Assembly (NCBI RefSeq): GCF_001029445.1
Contig: NZ_LDOT01000006.1
Coordinates: forward strand, 124,001 to 188,000
DNA from: Photobacterium aquae
GTDB lineage: Bacteria; Pseudomonadota; Gammaproteobacteria; Enterobacterales; Vibrionaceae
Reading direction: 5' to 3'
DNA length: 64,000 nt
Both the position numbers and the translations under genes were made by a program. The notes below the pieces were generated by a model. The model was not told the origin of the DNA and ran no database searches. It saw nothing but the letters and a program-made list of their open reading frames with translations. Positions 53,223-62,554 of this stretch are shown here, in pieces. Position 1 is the first letter of the stretch, and the number at the start of each line of letters is the position of its first letter.

Positions 53223-54182
53223 ATGACAAACGTAATTACATCACCGCTGAAAGTGGTAACTGTGACCCTTAACCCTGCACTGGATTTGACCGGAAGCCTA
53301 GAGGCATTGAACGTTGGAACGGTGAACTTGATTGACAGGGGCAGTTTGCATCCTGCGGGTAAAGGGGTGAATGTGGCAAAGGTATTGGCTGAGTTAGGGG
53401 CTGATGTCACGGTGACGGGCTTACTCGGTGCCGATAACCAAGAACCTTTCTGCCAACTATTTGAACAGCTTGGTGCGCATGACGCATTTGTCCGAGTCCC
53501 AGGCGCTAGCCGAATCAATGTGAAGTTGGTTGAAGGCTGTGGGCGTGTCAGTGATATTAACTTCCCGGGTGTCGCTGTGAGCAGTGCTGACATTGCCGCG
53601 TTTGAAAAACAGTTATTTGCTTTGGCTGAATCTCATGACGTGTTTGTGATTGCCGGAAGTCTGCCGCAGGGTATCTCGCCAGAGCTGTGTGCCGAATGGG
53701 TTGGGACATTGCAAGAGCAAGGTAAGAAAGTTTTCTTTGACAGTAGCAAGGCTGCATTGGCCGCAGGACTTGAAGCCGCACCATGGTTGGTAAAGCCGAA
53801 TGATGAAGAGTTGGCTGACTGGGTTGGCCATAAGCTGGATAGCCACGAGGATATGATGGCAGTGGCCGAGCAGCTAGTAGGCAAGGGGATTGCGAACGTC
53901 GTAGTGTCGTTAGGGGCTGATGGAGTGATGTGGCTTAACGATGAGGGCTGGCTACGTTCACAGCCGCCAAAAATGGAGGTCGTCAGTACAGTGGGAGCCG
54001 GTGACACCTTGGTGGCAGGGCTGTGTTGGGGGCAACTGAATAACTGGAGTAAGCAAGGGACGTTGAGTTTTGCGACAGCGTTATCTGCTTTGGCGGTTAG
54101 CCAAGTTGGGGTAGGCGTCGAAGATATTCGTCAGGTGCTGAAGATACAAGAAAGTGTCCAGCTAAATAGCGTGAAGAGCTGA
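53223..54182 (+). CDS. fruK: 1-phosphofructokinase
   Basis: A 319-residue PfkB-family kinase converting fructose 1-phosphate to fructose 1,6-bisphosphate. N-terminal TLNPALDLTGSLEALNVG, substrate loop HPAGKGVNVAKVLAELG (PfkB signature 1), and signature 2 VVSTVGAGDTLVAGLCWG with the catalytic Asp in GAGD. Consumes the inducer that releases Cra. Three bases separate it from fruB and ten from fruA, so it is the middle gene of the operon. Confidence 0.95.
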   Translation: MTNVITSPLKVVTVTLNPALDLTGSLEALNVGTVNLIDRGSLHPAGKGVNVAKVLAELGADVTVTGLLGADNQEPFCQLFEQLGAHDAFVRVPGASRINVKLVEGCGRVSDINFPGVAVSSADIAAFEKQLFALAESHDVFVIAGSLPQGISPELCAEWVGTLQEQGKKVFFDSSKAALAAGLEAAPWLVKPNDEELADWVGHKLDSHEDMMAVAEQLVGKGIANVVVSLGADGVMWLNDEGWLRSQPPKMEVVSTVGAGDTLVAGLCWGQLNNWSKQGTLSFATALSALAVSQVGVGVEDIRQVLKIQESVQLNSVKS

Positions 54183-54192
54183 GGGTATTGAA

Positions 54193-55926
54193 ATGAAAAT
54201 TGCAGTTATCACCGCGTGCCCAAGTGGCATTGCCAATAGCATTATCGCGGCGGGATTAATCGAAAAAGCAGCGGCGGCTTTGAGCTGGACGGCTGAGATT
54301 GAGTGCCAGTCGTCAGTTGTGCCGGTTAAGTCTCTGTCGACGTCTGCGATTGAAAACGCTGATTGCATTGTTATCGCAGCAAACACCCCGGTTGATACCA
54401 CGCGGTTTGTTGGTAAGCGTGTTTATCAATCTGACATTGGCTCACTGCTGTCAGATCCTAACCAGTATCTTGAGCACGCTGTTGCCGAGGCGACGGAGCT
54501 TAAGCAGCCAACAGTGGCCATTGCTACTGAAAATTCTTCTGGTATTAAGAAAATTGTGGCTATTACGGCTTGCCCAACGGGGGTTGCTCATACTTTCATG
54601 GCAGCCGAAGCGCTGGAAGAAGAAGCCAAGCGTCAGGGACACCAGATCAAAGTGGAGACCCGTGGTTCGGTGGGTGCCAAGAATCAGTTGAGTGCAGAAG
54701 AAATTGCCGCTGCTGATTTAGTGATTATCGCAGCCGACATCGAAGTGGATCTGTCCCGCTTCAATGGTAAGAAACTTTACAAAACCAGCACAGGGTTGGC
54801 ACTGAAGAAAACGGCTGACGAAATAGAGAAAGCTTTTGCAACGGCACCTGTTTACCAACATCAAGCAGGTAACAGTGCCAGTGAAGGGGAGCCAAAGAAA
54901 GAGAAAACGGGCGCGTATAAACACTTGATGACCGGTGTTTCCCATATGCTTCCATTGGTTGTTGCTGGCGGTTTGTCAATTGCATTGTCTTTCGTGTTCG
55001 GTATCGAGGCCTTTAAGGAAGAAGGTACGCTGGCTGCTGCATTGATGACCATTGGCGGCGGTTCGGCCTTTGCCCTGATGATCCCTGTTCTGGCTGGTTT
55101 TATTGCATTTTCAATTGCGGATCGCCCGGGGTTGGCGCCAGGCTTGATTGGCGGCATGCTGGCGAGTTCGACTGGGGCTGGTTTCTTAGGCGGTATCGTG
55201 GCTGGCTTCCTTGCGGGTTACAGTGCCAAGTGGATTGCCAATAATGTGTCGCTTCCACAATCAATGGAAGCGCTAAAGCCGATTTTGATTATTCCATTGG
55301 CGGCGAGCTTGATTACGGGTCTTATCATGATTTATATCGTGGGTGGTCCGGTATCTTCGGCGATGACGGCGCTAACGACATTCTTGAATAATATGGGATC
55401 GGCCAATGCTGTACTACTGGGTATTATTCTTGGTTGTATGATGTGTTTCGATCTGGGTGGTCCGGTAAACAAAGCCGCTTATACGTTTGGCGTTGGCCTG
55501 CTTGCTTCTCAAACCTACGCACCAATGGCTGCGGTTATGGCGGCAGGTATGGTGCCGGCGCTGGGTATGGGATTGGCTACATTCCTTGCCAAACGCAAGT
55601 TTAACGCAAGCGAAGGTGAAGCGGGTAAGGCATCGTTTGTGTTGGGTTTGTGCTTTATCTCTGAAGGCGCAATTCCGTTTGCAGCCCGTGATCCAATGCG
55701 AGTGATCCCATGTTGTATGGCTGGTGGCGCACTAACAGGGGCATTGTCAATGTTGTTTGGGGCGAAACTGATGGCACCACACGGCGGTTTGTTTGTGCTA
55801 CTTATTCCAAATGCGATCACGCCAGTGATGCTGTATCTGGTTGCGATTGCTGCCGGTACATTGGTGACGGGGATTTCATACGCAGTATTGAAAAAATCAG
55901 ACCAAGAGCAATTGGCCACCGCATAA
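54193..55926 (+). CDS. fruA: Fructose-specific PTS permease EIIBC
   Basis: A 577-residue membrane transporter with layout IIB'-IIB-IIC. A first IIB-like domain (about 1-100) keeps CPSGIANS with C9; the active IIB (about 119-215) has C127 in ACPTGVAHTFMAAEALEEEA; IIC (about 240-570) has eight or more TMs with GGLSIALSF and SEGAIPFAARDP. It imports fructose with phosphorylation to fructose 1-phosphate. Length and order match E. coli FruA (563 aa). Last gene of the operon, with a hairpin 30 bases after the stop. Confidence 0.95.
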   Translation: MKIAVITACPSGIANSIIAAGLIEKAAAALSWTAEIECQSSVVPVKSLSTSAIENADCIVIAANTPVDTTRFVGKRVYQSDIGSLLSDPNQYLEHAVAEATELKQPTVAIATENSSGIKKIVAITACPTGVAHTFMAAEALEEEAKRQGHQIKVETRGSVGAKNQLSAEEIAAADLVIIAADIEVDLSRFNGKKLYKTSTGLALKKTADEIEKAFATAPVYQHQAGNSASEGEPKKEKTGAYKHLMTGVSHMLPLVVAGGLSIALSFVFGIEAFKEEGTLAAALMTIGGGSAFALMIPVLAGFIAFSIADRPGLAPGLIGGMLASSTGAGFLGGIVAGFLAGYSAKWIANNVSLPQSMEALKPILIIPLAASLITGLIMIYIVGGPVSSAMTALTTFLNNMGSANAVLLGIILGCMMCFDLGGPVNKAAYTFGVGLLASQTYAPMAAVMAAGMVPALGMGLATFLAKRKFNASEGEAGKASFVLGLCFISEGAIPFAARDPMRVIPCCMAGGALTGALSMLFGAKLMAPHGGLFVLLIPNAITPVMLYLVAIAAGTLVTGISYAVLKKSDQEQLATA

Positions 55927-55956
55927 TCATTTTGTCGAAATGAGATGAAATAAAAG

Positions 55957-55986
55957 AAGCCCCAGCATTATTTTGCTGGGGCTTAT
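55957..55986 (+). terminator. Terminator of fruBKA
   Basis: An 11-bp stem AAGCCCCAGCA/TGCTGGGGCTT with a 6-base loop. The T-tract is short (TTAT), so some read-through is possible. Confidence 0.75.
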
Positions 55987-55995
55987 GCCACCGCT

Positions 55996-56114
55996 GCCTA
56001 CAGAATTTTGATGTATGCCCCTAGTCATAGAATGACTAGCAGAGTAACTTCCCCCTAGTGCACAAAGTGCAAAGCACGTACTCCGAATGTGACTTACTGT
56101 TATTATATGTAGGC
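55996..56114. other. Multi-hairpin element between fruA and the lipoprotein gene
   Basis: A 119-base stretch closed by GCCTACA (55996-56002) and TGTAGGC (56108-56114). Inside are a perfect 8-bp hairpin CTAGTCAT/ATGACTAG (56021-56039) and GTGC/GCAC repeats near 56060-56075. It could be a small RNA-coding or MITE-like element, or a complex 3' region. No family recognised. Confidence 0.35.
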
Positions 56115-56184
56115 GTTCCATGCGTTAAATAAAGCGCTATTTTTATTATCATTCCCAAGTTGGTTTATGTTATAGTTATTTATA

Positions 56185-56862
56185 TTATTTTTCTTCTGCT
56201 GCTAACAACAGATCTTCCCCATCAATAATTAGTAAATACGATTTCCCTATATCTAAATCACAAATATCGACTGAGTTTGCAGAGAGATATAATTCTCCAG
56301 AACAGTTTTCAATCGTCATATGTGGTGAAAATTTACCTGCTTTAACCTCCATTGTTGATATGGCTGATGAGATGATTTGCACCCATGTATCGCTAATTGT
56401 AAAAATGCGAATTCTATATTTATCCTCAATAGGGGAGGGCTGCTCAGTGTTGGTTGATAAGGTAATATCATCCCCGTCATCCCAAGCGATAGCCCATAAT
56501 TTTTCTTTATCATTGAGGATAATATCGTCTGATTCAGCCTGTGTGGTTTGGCTATTGGTATCGCTAATACCGACATTGATCTCCATCGGAGAAGGCGATG
56601 TCCAACTGATGCCATGATAGCTTGTATCATCTGATAATGTTGTAGCAACTTTGTTGCCGTCATCAAATAATTCAATATTGTCGTTGTTTTCTTTTATATA
56701 GAAATCGATTGATTGATCTGTGATATTAATAAGATCAATTCCTATTTTTCTTACACTAATTTCATCCATTGTACTAATGTCAGGTCTTGGTGTGTTATCA
56801 GAGTCACTTCCGCAACCTATTAACATTACAGATGCAATTAAACTTAGCGCTGGCCTAATCAT
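56185..56862 (-). CDS. Orphan surface/periplasmic lipoprotein
   Basis: A 225-residue predicted lipoprotein: signal peptide MIRPALSLIASVMLIGC with lipobox LIGC (C17), then a Ser/Asp-rich tether GSDSDNTPRPD. The mature part looks beta-rich and acidic (DDGDDITLSTNTEQ, AIAWDDGDD) with two further cysteines near the C-terminus. GAGG ribosome-binding site about 10 bases before the ATG. Much more AT-rich than the fru genes beside it. No family recognised; function unknown. Confidence 0.7.
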   Translation of the reverse strand: MIRPALSLIASVMLIGCGSDSDNTPRPDISTMDEISVRKIGIDLINITDQSIDFYIKENNDNIELFDDGNKVATTLSDDTSYHGISWTSPSPMEINVGISDTNSQTTQAESDDIILNDKEKLWAIAWDDGDDITLSTNTEQPSPIEDKYRIRIFTISDTWVQIISSAISTMEVKAGKFSPHMTIENCSGELYLSANSVDICDLDIGKSYLLIIDGEDLLLAAEEK

Positions 56863-57110
56863 CTTAGGAACCTCGTTATTATTATCTCAAGCTCAAATTA
56901 AGCATATTTCAATAATGGAAACTTTTTTAGCTAATAACAGGGAGAAAAATATGGAATTAATAAGTGACTGAAAGGATGTGATTTTTTTGCTCTCAGTATT
57001 GAGATTATGTCTAAGGTTGAGGGAGTGAATAGGGAAAAATGTACCTGCTGACGTGAGACAGTATCTCGTGTTTGTCTCGCCACAATGTTGGGCTTGTCTA
57101 TGGCCTATAG

Positions 57111-57141
57111 AAAAAATTACCGCCGTGAGTGCGGCGGTAAT
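57111..57141 (-). terminator. Orphan minus-strand terminator
   Basis: ATTACCGCCG/CGGCGGTAAT, a 10-bp stem with a 6-base loop; on the minus strand it continues into TTTTTTC. The nearest upstream gene on that strand, malZ, already has its own terminator 290 bases earlier, so this one may end an unannotated transcript. Confidence 0.75.
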
Positions 57142-57430
57142 AGCAAGGAAACGCAGGTGTTTTAACATCGACTACTCTAAGGCAGTTTTGATGGAGTGTA
57201 GGGCTTATCGCATTTTTCGGTGTTTCGATAATCTCTTATCGTTTATCCCGTTACTGATAAGTCTAGATCCCAAACGCTTAATATCCTAGTAAAATTAATT
57301 ACTTATAAATGTGATCTGTCTCCAGCGGGATATGTGAGGTAGTTCAAGCCTTTCATGAGTACTACATGCAAAATGCGTGTCCTCGCCGTGACTTATTTTT
57401 TTGATAAAACGATAGTTATTTGGAGGGAAC

Positions 57431-57457
57431 AGAAAAAGGCCACGTTATGGTGGCCTT
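57431..57457 (-). terminator. Terminator of malZ
   Basis: AAGGCCAC/GTGGCCTT stem with a 6-base loop, T-run on the minus strand, 13 bases past the malZ stop. Confidence 0.88.
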
Positions 57458-57469
57458 GGGTATGAGTAT

Positions 57470-59338
57470 TTACTCGTTAATCACCTTGAGAATAAGTCCT
57501 TCTTTTCCTGCAAGGGTAATGGTGAATTCACCGTTTTTGGCAATCCACTCGTCGTGAGTGAGTAAATCGATCAGGACTGCGTCTTTCATGCCGAGTTGCC
57601 ATACGGGGATAGTGACTTCGCGGGCATGGGGATGGTTGTTGAGCAGGCAGATCACCTGATCGTCACCAAGGTGTCGGGCAAAGGCAAGTTGCTGGTGGTT
57701 GGCGTATAGCCATTGCATGCTACCCGTCTGCAAAGCGGGTTCGTTCCGACGAATGGTGATGAGTTGCTGGATATAATCGAAGAGTGGATGTTTCGATTTA
57801 TTACCTTCGATGCGCTCCCAAGGGAAGCAACGGCGGTTGTCAGGATCTTGTCCGCCTTCAAGTCCGACTTCGGTGCCGTAGTAAACACATGGCGTACCGA
57901 CATAAGTAAATAGCATTTGCAGGGCAAGCCGCATGGTGTCATTGTCACCTTCGAGCATGGTCAGAAAACGCATGGTGTCATGGCTGTCGAGCTGGTTTAG
58001 CTGAGCCAACTGATTGAGCCACGGTATCTTGCTGCGTGCTTCATTGAGCCACTGAACGAGATCGGCTGCATCAATTTGGCAACTGTGATAGGCGATATCT
58101 TTATTGGCGAAGAAGGCGCGGATCGGATGTGCAAAACCATAGTAGTTCATGGCTCCGTCTTCCTGATCGCCTTGTAGCCATTGGGTTGCCTCGAAAAAGT
58201 GTTCGCCTAATACAAAGCAGTCGGGGTTTGTCTGTTTCGCTGCGTCACGAAATGCCTTCACATAATGGGCATTGTTAGTGGCGCCTGCACCTTCGCCCAG
58301 CATATGGATAACATCAAATCGCCATCCGTCAATATTGTAAGGAGGGCGTAGCCAGTATTTTATGACCGCCTCATCGCCCGCATAAATATAGTCTTGCACT
58401 TCAGGATTTGAAAAATTGAGCTTGGGTAGCGTTGCAATGCCATTCCAGCCTACGTAGTCGTTGCTGTTGTCTGAAAACTGGTAGTAATTGCGGTAGACAG
58501 AGTGCGGGTTGCCATAGGCGCCGGCAACGTCTGTTTGCTTGCCATACATATCGAACCAAGGGTGGTTAACCGAGGTGTGGTTGTAAACGGCATCCAGCAT
58601 TATTTTCATACCACGCTGGTGGATATCCTCAACCATTGTTGCAAACTGAGCATTGGTACCCAAGTGCGGGTCGATTTGGCGGTAGTCAGTGGTGTCGTAT
58701 TTATGATTGCTTGGTGCAGTGAATATAGGGTTAAGGTAGAGCGCAGTGACTCCAAGATTTTGAAGATAATCCAATTTATCGTGGATACCTTGTAGATCGC
58801 CGCCGAAGAATTCGTTGGGGCCGTTTTGGCCATGTGGTGAAACATAGTCTCCCCACTGCTTGGCAATGGTCGGGCGGGTGTCGCCTCGAAGGCAGTACTC
58901 GTCGCTGGTTACGCTGATGTTGGGGTCGCCATTATTGAAGCGGTCGGGGAAAATTTGATAGAACACCTGCTGTTTTATCCAAGCGGGTGGTTGGTCGTGG
59001 CGGTTGTATTTGAAGTGCGCCTCGCGGCCCGGAATGCGAGGGCTGATCCCTTGACTATGCAACCACCATTGGCGTTGTGACAGCATGACTTTAAAGCAGT
59101 AATGGGTGATTGGCTGGTCTTGGTTCAAGGGAAGTTGACCATGCCAATATTGTAATCGTCCGAGCTTGTTACCGCGTTCCATTTCAATGAGCTTTTCTTC
59201 ATTATCGGGTTCACAGCGAATAAAAAGCGCAGCGATGGGGCTATCGGTATCGCTGACCATTGTTAAATTAAGCGAATGCTCGCAGACATCAACCCAGAAT
59301 GGATCCTGACCATGATAAAGATAAGGCACATTCATCAT
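57470..59338 (-). CDS. malZ: Maltodextrin glucosidase MalZ (GH13)
   Basis: A 622-residue cytosolic GH13 enzyme releasing glucose from the reducing end of maltodextrins; E. coli MalZ has 605. N-terminal beta domain about 1-115, then the TIM barrel. Conserved regions: DAVYNHT (249-255), DGWRFDVIH with nucleophile D342, GEHFFEA with acid/base E379, and NQLDSHDT with D454. The block DVIHMLGEGAGATNNAHYV matches E. coli MalZ closely. Start at the first of two adjacent Met codons. A possible MalT site lies upstream. Confidence 0.92.
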   Translation of the reverse strand: MMNVPYLYHGQDPFWVDVCEHSLNLTMVSDTDSPIAALFIRCEPDNEEKLIEMERGNKLGRLQYWHGQLPLNQDQPITHYCFKVMLSQRQWWLHSQGISPRIPGREAHFKYNRHDQPPAWIKQQVFYQIFPDRFNNGDPNISVTSDEYCLRGDTRPTIAKQWGDYVSPHGQNGPNEFFGGDLQGIHDKLDYLQNLGVTALYLNPIFTAPSNHKYDTTDYRQIDPHLGTNAQFATMVEDIHQRGMKIMLDAVYNHTSVNHPWFDMYGKQTDVAGAYGNPHSVYRNYYQFSDNSNDYVGWNGIATLPKLNFSNPEVQDYIYAGDEAVIKYWLRPPYNIDGWRFDVIHMLGEGAGATNNAHYVKAFRDAAKQTNPDCFVLGEHFFEATQWLQGDQEDGAMNYYGFAHPIRAFFANKDIAYHSCQIDAADLVQWLNEARSKIPWLNQLAQLNQLDSHDTMRFLTMLEGDNDTMRLALQMLFTYVGTPCVYYGTEVGLEGGQDPDNRRCFPWERIEGNKSKHPLFDYIQQLITIRRNEPALQTGSMQWLYANHQQLAFARHLGDDQVICLLNNHPHAREVTIPVWQLGMKDAVLIDLLTHDEWIAKNGEFTITLAGKEGLILKVINE

Positions 59339-59405
59339 TGTTTTAATCGTCCCTTAGTTGGATATGAGGTGAATGCCTACCTTACTGTGTTTGCGTTGTT
59401 AGAAA

Positions 59406-59415
59406 ATCCTCCCAC
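59406..59415 (-). promoter_or_regulatory. Possible MalT box upstream of malZ
   Basis: The minus strand reads GTGGGAGGAT, sharing the GGGAGGA core with MalT boxes (GGGGAKGAGG). It is about 70 bases before malZ, a sensible place for maltose control, but only one copy is clear. Confidence 0.35.
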
Positions 59416-59586
59416 TTCAAACTTTAATGGCGTAGTAGGGGGCGTAGATGTGCGATGAGTCGAGAAAGCGATGGGCAAACGTGATAACACCTCATTCATG
59501 ATCGCTAATGGAATGAAATATAAAGAAAAGATTTATGAGTTTGAACGATGTCATTACGGTGTAAAATGATTAAAAGCCATTCTTGT

Positions 59587-60036
59587 TTAAATTGAACACC
59601 GACTATTAGGTTGATAGGCAATTTCTTTTTGGCGCAGAGGCATGCTGTCAACCAGTTCGGTAATGTAAGGCCAGTTGGTCTGCTCGCCCCAACGGTGTTT
59701 CTCCTGCCCATCTTTACCGATTAAAATGGCAGTGTGGCTATCGCCATTAATATCGTATTTGGCACTGAGGATGGCAATGTCTTCGGCACTAAACAAGTTG
59801 GCAGGCTTGTTGTAGCCATCTTGAGTGATAACAACAATTTGAATATCCCGCTCTTGCAGTAAGCAGTTGTTCATCAGGGTTTCTTTGACAAAGGTTTTTA
59901 CATGGTGATCGTTCTCTGGAGCAAAGAACAGAATGCTGCGATGATTCCAATGAATAGAATCAAGTGGGTAGGCAACTGACATATTGCTGTTTACTGTGAG
60001 AAAGAGACTGAAACATAACATAATAGCTTTTAGCAT
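59587..60036 (-). CDS. DUF4174 exported protein
   Basis: A 149-residue exported protein: signal peptide about 1-22 (LFLTVNSNMSVAYP), then a thioredoxin-like-looking core without a CxxC, with RSILFFAPENDHHVKTF, ERDIQIVVITQDG and HTAILIGKDGQEKHRWGEQ, the pattern of DUF4174. AGGGAG lies 8 bases before the ATG. Two Cys (NNCLLQ and the C-terminal RCSI). The family function is unknown. It lies between malZ and the LysR gene on the same strand, but is well separated from both. Confidence 0.75.
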   Translation of the reverse strand: MLKAIMLCFSLFLTVNSNMSVAYPLDSIHWNHRSILFFAPENDHHVKTFVKETLMNNCLLQERDIQIVVITQDGYNKPANLFSAEDIAILSAKYDINGDSHTAILIGKDGQEKHRWGEQTNWPYITELVDSMPLRQKEIAYQPNSRCSI

Positions 60037-60181
60037 AGGTTTATCTCCCTACCAAAATTGCCGAATACGAGGCAACTGGTGATAGGTAAGTTGCGTTATT
60101 AACTAACGACTATCCTGTCTAAAAGGATCATGTACGCGCTGTCTTTTATGGTTGTGCTGTTATTTGGGTATAAGTATAGCT

Positions 60182-60205
60182 CTAGCTTCCACATTCGGAA
60201 GCTAG
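60182..60205 (-). terminator. Hairpin after the LysR gene, probable terminator
   Basis: CTAGCTTCC/GGAAGCTAG, a perfect 9-bp stem with a 6-base loop, 26 bases past the LysR stop. The minus-strand tail is weakly U-rich (AGCTATACTT). Confidence 0.55.
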
Positions 60206-60230
60206 GCGATTGATGTGCTGAAGCCTATGC

Positions 60231-61154
60231 TCAGGAGACGGTGTATTTAGACAGATGGGCGGCAACGTAGTCTATAAAGACTCTCAGCCTGGCGGGCATG
60301 AATTTGGTTTGAGCAAATTGCAGGGCAATGTCGCCTTGATAGTTCCCTTTTATGGTCCAGTCATCGAGAACAGGGAGAACATCACCGCTAGCCAGTGCTT
60401 TTTTGATTACAAAATCGGGGAAGATCCCGATTCCTAGTCCGTCCATAACGCCACGCAACCGCATTTGCGAATGGTTAACGGCATACCGGCCATGAACGGG
60501 GACAGTGTGTATCTCATCGTCTTTGACGAATTCCCAGATATGATCGGTGGTTGTTTCACCAAGATACAGGCAATCGTGCTGATACAGGTCGGTCGGCTGC
60601 TCTGGCATCCCGCGTTGGGCTATGTAATCGGGGCTGGCGCACAAGCTCAGGCTGACTTTGCCCAAGTGTTTCAGTACCAGTCCTTCGGTTGGCTTTTCGG
60701 TGAGCCTGAATACCACATCAATTCCTTCGGAAATCAAATCGATATCACCGTCCCTTGCTTTTAGCTTGAGTTGAATATCAGGGTATTGGGTCAAGAATGG
60801 CAGCACCATTGGTTGTAGAACAATGCTTAGAAAAGCCTTTGGGGCAGCAATGGTTAGTGAGCCAGACGGCGTTACATGCTCAGAACTGGTGAACTCGACA
60901 ATTTGCCTGGTTGCTTCATGCAGAGCCGCACACTGGTTGTAAATTCCTTTGCCTGATTCAGTGATCACCAACTTGCGCGTAGTACGCTCCAAAAGCTTGG
61001 CTGACAGCGTTTGTTCTAGCCGTGATAGCTGTTTGCTCAGGGCTGAAGGCGTCACTCCTAGTTTTTTGGCTGCAGCGGTAAAACTACCTTCGTCGACAAC
61101 TATTTTGAAAACCGCCAGCTCCGGCATCAGGGCAATGAGTCTATTTGTGTCCAT
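60231..61154 (-). CDS. LysR-family transcriptional regulator
   Basis: A 307-residue LTTR. N-terminal winged HTH (about 1-65) with SFTAAAKKLGVTPSALSKQLSRLE, and a C-terminal periplasmic-binding-like effector domain from about 95 (GSLTIAAPKAFLSIVLQP). It belongs to the CrgA-like group (ISEGIDVVFRLTE). AAGGA ribosome-binding site upstream. It is divergent from kbl-tdh with a 205-base shared control region, so regulation of threonine catabolism is the natural inference; the effector is unknown. Confidence 0.87.
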   Translation of the reverse strand: MDTNRLIALMPELAVFKIVVDEGSFTAAAKKLGVTPSALSKQLSRLEQTLSAKLLERTTRKLVITESGKGIYNQCAALHEATRQIVEFTSSEHVTPSGSLTIAAPKAFLSIVLQPMVLPFLTQYPDIQLKLKARDGDIDLISEGIDVVFRLTEKPTEGLVLKHLGKVSLSLCASPDYIAQRGMPEQPTDLYQHDCLYLGETTTDHIWEFVKDDEIHTVPVHGRYAVNHSQMRLRGVMDGLGIGIFPDFVIKKALASGDVLPVLDDWTIKGNYQGDIALQFAQTKFMPARLRVFIDYVAAHLSKYTVS

Positions 61155-61359
61155 AATTCACGAGTCCTTTTCCGGGAGAGGGGATAATAGTCTGAAAGCG
61201 CATGGAATAGAATGGTGAAACTACCTGTAAAAGTCACAATTTACAGTTATATCACCTAATCTATAAATAGAAATATTGCGAAATAATTAGCATTGCTGGT
61301 TATTTACACTGTTCGTCGTTTCGGCCAGCAGTGGAAAAGATAATATTGTGAGGAACATC

Positions 61360-62553
61360 ATGTCTGCTGCATTCTACGATCAGATCAATCAGCAATTAGA
61401 AGAAGTAAAAGCTGAAGGTCTATACAAATCAGAACGTATCATTACTTCAGCGCAGAAAGCTGCGGTATCGATTAATACTGGCGAAGAAGTGCTGAACTTC
61501 TGTGCCAATAACTACTTAGGCCTTGCCAACCACCCCGCGCTTATTGAAGCTGCGAAAGAGGGGATGGATACCCACGGTTTCGGTATGGCATCTGTGCGCT
61601 TCATTTGCGGTACTCAGGATTCACACAAAGAACTTGAGCGCAAGCTATCTAATTTCCTTGGTATGGAAGACACGATTCTGTATACCTCGTGCTTCGATGC
61701 CAACGCTGGCCTGTTTGAAACATTGCTAGGTGCAGAAGACGCGATCATTTCCGATGCGCTGAACCATGCCTCTATTATCGATGGCGTACGCCTATGTAAG
61801 GCGATGCGTTTCCGCTATTCCAACAACAACATGGAAGAGCTCGAGCAGCAACTGATTGCGGCTAACGAAGCTGGTGCGCGTCATAAACTGATTGTGACAG
61901 ACGGTGTGTTCTCAATGGATGGCGTAGTTGCCAACCTGCCAGCGATTTGCGATTTGGCCGACAAATACGATGCGTTGGTTATGGTTGATGACTCTCACGC
62001 TGTGGGCTTCATGGGCGCGAATGGTCGCGGTACGCATGAATATCACAACGTGATTGACCGTATCGATATCATTACCGGTACATTGGGCAAAGCAATGGGC
62101 GGTGCTTCAGGCGGTTACACTGCAGCTAAGAAAGAGGTGATTGACTGGCTGCGTCAGCGTTCACGTCCATACTTGTTCTCTAACTCTGTGGCTCCTGCGA
62201 TTGTTTCTGCATCACTGCGCGTTCTTGATCTGCTTGAGGAAAGCGGTGCGCTACGCGATCAATTGTGGGATAACGCTGCACACTTCCGTACACGTATGGA
62301 AGACGCGGGTTTCACAATGGGTGGTGCTGATCACGCGATCATTCCAATTATGTTGGGTGATGCGAAAGTTGCCGCAGAATTTGCCGAGCGCTCACTGGCG
62401 AAAGGCATCTACGTAGTTGGCTTCTCGTTCCCGGTTGTGCCAAAAGGCCAAGCGCGTATTCGTACCCAGATGTCAGCGGCCCACAGCCGTGAGCAGCTGG
62501 ACAAAGCGATCGATGCGTTCATCGAAGTTGGCAAGGACATGGGCATTATCTAA
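61360..62553 (+). CDS. kbl: 2-amino-3-ketobutyrate CoA ligase (glycine C-acetyltransferase)
   Basis: A 397-residue PLP enzyme of the alpha-oxoamine synthase family; it cleaves 2-amino-3-ketobutyrate with CoA to glycine and acetyl-CoA. Conserved [28 protein letters not shown] and the PLP lysine K244 in [14 protein letters not shown], the same number as E. coli. ATG 61360 has AGGAA 6 bases upstream; the GTG at 61348 overlaps that site and is rejected. First gene of the kbl-tdh pair. Confidence 0.97.
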   Translation: MSAAFYDQINQQLEEVKAEGLYKSERIITSAQKAAVSINTGEEVLNFCANNYLGLANHPALIEAAKEGMDTHGFGMASVRFICGTQDSHKELERKLSNFLGMEDTILYTSCFDANAGLFETLLGAEDAIISDALNHASIIDGVRLCKAMRFRYSNNNMEELEQQLIAANEAGARHKLIVTDGVFSMDGVVANLPAICDLADKYDALVMVDDSHAVGFMGANGRGTHEYHNVIDRIDIITGTLGKAMGGASGGYTAAKKEVIDWLRQRSRPYLFSNSVAPAIVSASLRVLDLLEESGALRDQLWDNAAHFRTRMEDAGFTMGGADHAIIPIMLGDAKVAAEFAERSLAKGIYVVGFSFPVVPKGQARIRTQMSAAHSREQLDKAIDAFIEVGKDMGII

Positions 62554-62554
62554 G

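Larger units (their letters stand above)
56863..57469. other. AT-rich intergenic region with an orphan terminator
   Basis: 607 bases between two minus-strand genes. Holds the malZ terminator at the right, an isolated minus-strand terminator at 57111-57141, and a doubtful minus-strand frame of 91 codons (56893-57168) that begins with a hydrophobic, signal-like stretch but reads through that terminator. Confidence 0.5.

Noticed and set aside
55990..56120. Integron attC (VCR) site
   Set aside because: No GTTRRRY/RYYYAAC core pair, no neighbouring cassettes and no integrase.
56893..57168. 91-codon minus-strand frame with signal-like start
   Set aside because: It reads through a strong terminator hairpin and has only a weak ribosome-binding site; kept only as a note in the orphan-terminator finding.
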